Source: Panaeolus papilionaceus
Lineage: Eukaryota; Basidiomycota; Agaricomycetes; Agaricales
Direction: 5' to 3'
Assembly: GCA_015501605.1 (NCBI GenBank)
Contig: JADNRZ010000009.1
Location: forward strand, 1,426,001-1,490,000
DNA: 64,000 nucleotides
Each line of letters opens with the position of its first letter. The stretch's first letter is position 1. The translations under genes and the position numbers were made by a program. Positions 62,103 to 64,000 of the stretch are shown piece by piece. Under the pieces are notes generated by a model. The model made no database searches, was not told the origin of the DNA, and was given only the letters and a program-made list of their open reading frames with translations.

Positions 62103-62365
62103 TTCAGAGTCGTCTCTTCTTGGTCCGTTTTTTCTTGTTAGTAGCGTCTTCATATCATCCCGATCATTACGAGAAGTCAACTCGTTGGATTAATTTCAGT
62201 CCAATATATACGATAAATAAAAAGTTCTTATCAAAGATCGTGACAAAATGTTCAAAAGTTCTACGCTCAACGTTCAGGGTGATTATGGATTGCGCAAGCA
62301 ACCACATTTTGCGTAAAGTACGAAAAAGAGAAACGAAGAGAGTCTAATCAAGGGACGGGGTTGTT

Positions 62366-63173
62366 TCATGATGCGATGCCTATAACGTCGACTGTCAGAA
62401 CCCGGGGGTGGTACAACACATCTCATTAATACTCACCGATAATGCCGCAGGCCACGCGTGCACCTGCGTGTCCAGTGGTAAGACTGTCGTTCTGACCACC
62501 CTTGCCAAAATCGTCTTGGTCGGCGTGGACAACAAGGGCACGGCTAATAGTACAAAGAAAAACAAGGAGTCGATCAGCTTCTGCTCAGTCGAAGTCCAAA
62601 ATTTGAACAATGCACTCACCCAATGATGCTGGTGGTGAAGTTCTTGAGTGAAATAACGTCGTCGTAGAAGTCGAAGAACGCATTTCCTGATGCGTCGGAT
62701 TGAATGTTTCCGAGATCTCCAACGTGACGAACGGTATCAGTGGGTGCACCGTGGGTCTGGTTGAAGGGGTTGAAGTGAGGACCTGCAGAGGTGCATTGCG
62801 CAGTCAAGTTGCCCAGTTGGCTAGAAGGGTAGAAATGTATTATTAGACAAGAGGGGGATGGTAACTTCAAGTAACAAACATACTGAACGTGGAAGCCATG
62901 CTGAGTGTTGGCAGTAAGTCCCTGAATAGTGCCAGAAATTCTGACGGTTTGGTTTCTGGCTAGCTGTTCGAATACAACTGTGCCATTGACTTGGGAGCCT
63001 GTCATGGAAAGAACTGCAATGGCCTGTTCAAGGATCGGGTCAGATAATTAATTTCGATCGCATTTGGGAGGATGATTAGATTGACTTACAGTTCGGTTCA
63101 AGCTCTTAACGCACAATGCGTGTGTGAGCGTAGCCTGAATGAAGAGCAGGAAAAAGATGGGGGAGAAGATCAT
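62366..63173 (-). CDS. Secreted Cu/Zn superoxide dismutase
   Basis: Dismutates superoxide outside the cell or at the wall. Five exons (63173-63090, 63023-62884, 62820-62620, 62543-62437, 62391-62366) give 185 aa. Signal peptide about residues 1-19 ([19 protein letters not shown]). Metal ligands are all present: HGFHVHQLG (H73, H75), [12 protein letters not shown] (H90, H98), RHVGDLG (H107, D110) and [10 protein letters not shown] (H148). The disulfide cysteines C84 and C174 and the active-site arginine in [10 protein letters not shown] (R171) are kept. It has several potential N-glycosylation sites (NRT, NGT, NQT, NLT, NFT). The 3' end converges with the F-box gene 263 bases away. Confidence 0.94.
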
Positions 63174-64000
63174 TGCGGTGGATTTATGGATCGAAGACTG
63201 GGTTCGTCTGGTTCGTTAAACGAAAGAGTGGCAATCGAGCAGCTGGTGCTGAAGTGAGTTGGTATGCAAAATGGGACTTGGTAATATACAGTGGCAAGCG
63301 TCAGAGGACGTAGATGAAGGAAGAAGGAAAGGAAGATATAAGCGCGGCAGACGTCAAACCATCTGTTTTATAGTGGACAATGAAACACCAAACTCCACGC
63401 CGTGCCCATGCTAAACCCAAAGGCTGCATTATTCGAACCATCCATTACGGCAGAATGAACGACCATTGTTGTGGGAGTTTATTGATGCCGAGCCCACGGT
63501 GAACCAATGAGGATTCAACATTTCCAAGGGTCATCAGTCTCCGATTCACCCAGTCCCCATCCTGGCCAGCATCACCGTGTTTCATTGATTGATAATTACT
63601 CAACCACGCAAAGCTGTGGTCAACCAGCGAACATTTCGAACGGCACAAAGCGCAAAATTTGAGCTGGAAGCTCGTTTAGAGTTGTGTGGCGAAAGGGTGG
63701 TGGAAAGCGGTGGCTGTACACCACCTTCAGCCAATGACAGTCATTTAATTCTAACAATGGGCGGCTCTGGGAGTTTTGAGCATTTAAACATTATACATCT
63801 TTTGAATACAAATAACAACGAATTGTTGTAACTTACCCACCTTTTACCCGCTATCCATCTTTACCCACTCAAAGCCTGGCCAATTTCCTTTGGCGTACTT
63901 AACAAGGGGCGCATATCTTGGAGAGGTGATTGCGAAGGGAAAATGGCACATTCGAACTCCGAGTCGGCTTTCGATGATCAAACTTGTGCAGTTTCGCAAC
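63174..64000 (-). promoter_or_regulatory. Upstream region of the superoxide dismutase gene
   Basis: About 830 bases to the window edge. The part near 63173 is the promoter and 5' UTR of the dismutase. Short open frames at 63445-63648 and 63589-63831 overlap on opposite strands and have no family likeness. No other gene is supported. Confidence 0.5.

Overview
The window is a gene-dense piece of nuclear DNA from a mushroom-forming basidiomycete (Agaricomycete). The evidence is near-gapless packing, 5 to 22 exons in many genes, mostly 48-80 nt GT-AG introns, and a typical gene set: a CBM1-bearing GH131 glucanase, middle-of-protein Zn2Cys6 regulators with poly-Q/H/P tails, septin-like GTPases and a tandem pair of small secreted proteins. 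I rebuilt coding exons by eye from splice sites and reading phase. Except for the RICTOR gene, traced only in part, every model closes in frame, which is good internal support. There are no transposons, rRNA genes, CRISPR arrays or convincing tRNAs.

Layout. 1-1559: nothing recognised. 1560-8208 (-): ILV3, dihydroxy-acid dehydratase, with unusually long introns. 8553-17310 (+): a Zn2Cys6 regulator, then a hybrid gene whose single 870-codon frame joins a septin-like G domain to two Zn2Cys6 clusters, then a plain septin-like GTPase. 18103-19403 (-): ARO7 chorismate mutase. 20698-21909 (+): THI4 thiazole synthase. 22381-23069 (+): small membrane protein. 23478-25993 (+): WD40-cyclophilin (PPWD1/CYP15). 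25995-27102 (-): unknown conserved-looking protein. 27455-31977 (-): UFD2, an E4 ubiquitin ligase. 32175-32555 (+): mitochondrial ribosomal protein bL35m. 32883-34076 (-): histidine phosphatase. 34439-35726 (+): AN1 zinc-finger protein ending in a CaaX box. 35946-37038 (-): EAF7 (NuA4). 38149-40930 (+): two secreted paralogues. 41545-44488 (-): RSP5/NEDD4 HECT ligase. 45572-46422 (-): ribosomal protein uL22 (RPL17). 46768-52101 (-): RICTOR/Ste20 subunit of TORC2. 52317-53067 (+): complex I subunit NDUFS4. 53386-58422 (+): CSC1/OSCA-type channel. 58739-60065 (+): GH131-CBM1. 60530-62102 (+): F-box protein. 62366-63173 (-): secreted Cu/Zn superoxide dismutase. 63174-64000: upstream DNA.

Most genes are unrelated housekeeping functions that happen to be neighbours: amino-acid and thiamine synthesis, protein turnover, mitochondrial translation and respiration, TORC2 signalling and osmosensing. 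The part that reads as one evolutionary unit is 8.5-17.3 kb. There the central gene looks like a composite of the gene types on its two sides, its G-domain motifs are eroded, and its two zinc clusters share an exact intron position with the cluster of the gene to the left. I consider this the most interesting object in the window. Other points worth a look are micro-exons of 5, 7 and 8 nt, a convergent gene pair whose stop codons are one base apart, and an intron-retention switch that would remove a CaaX box.
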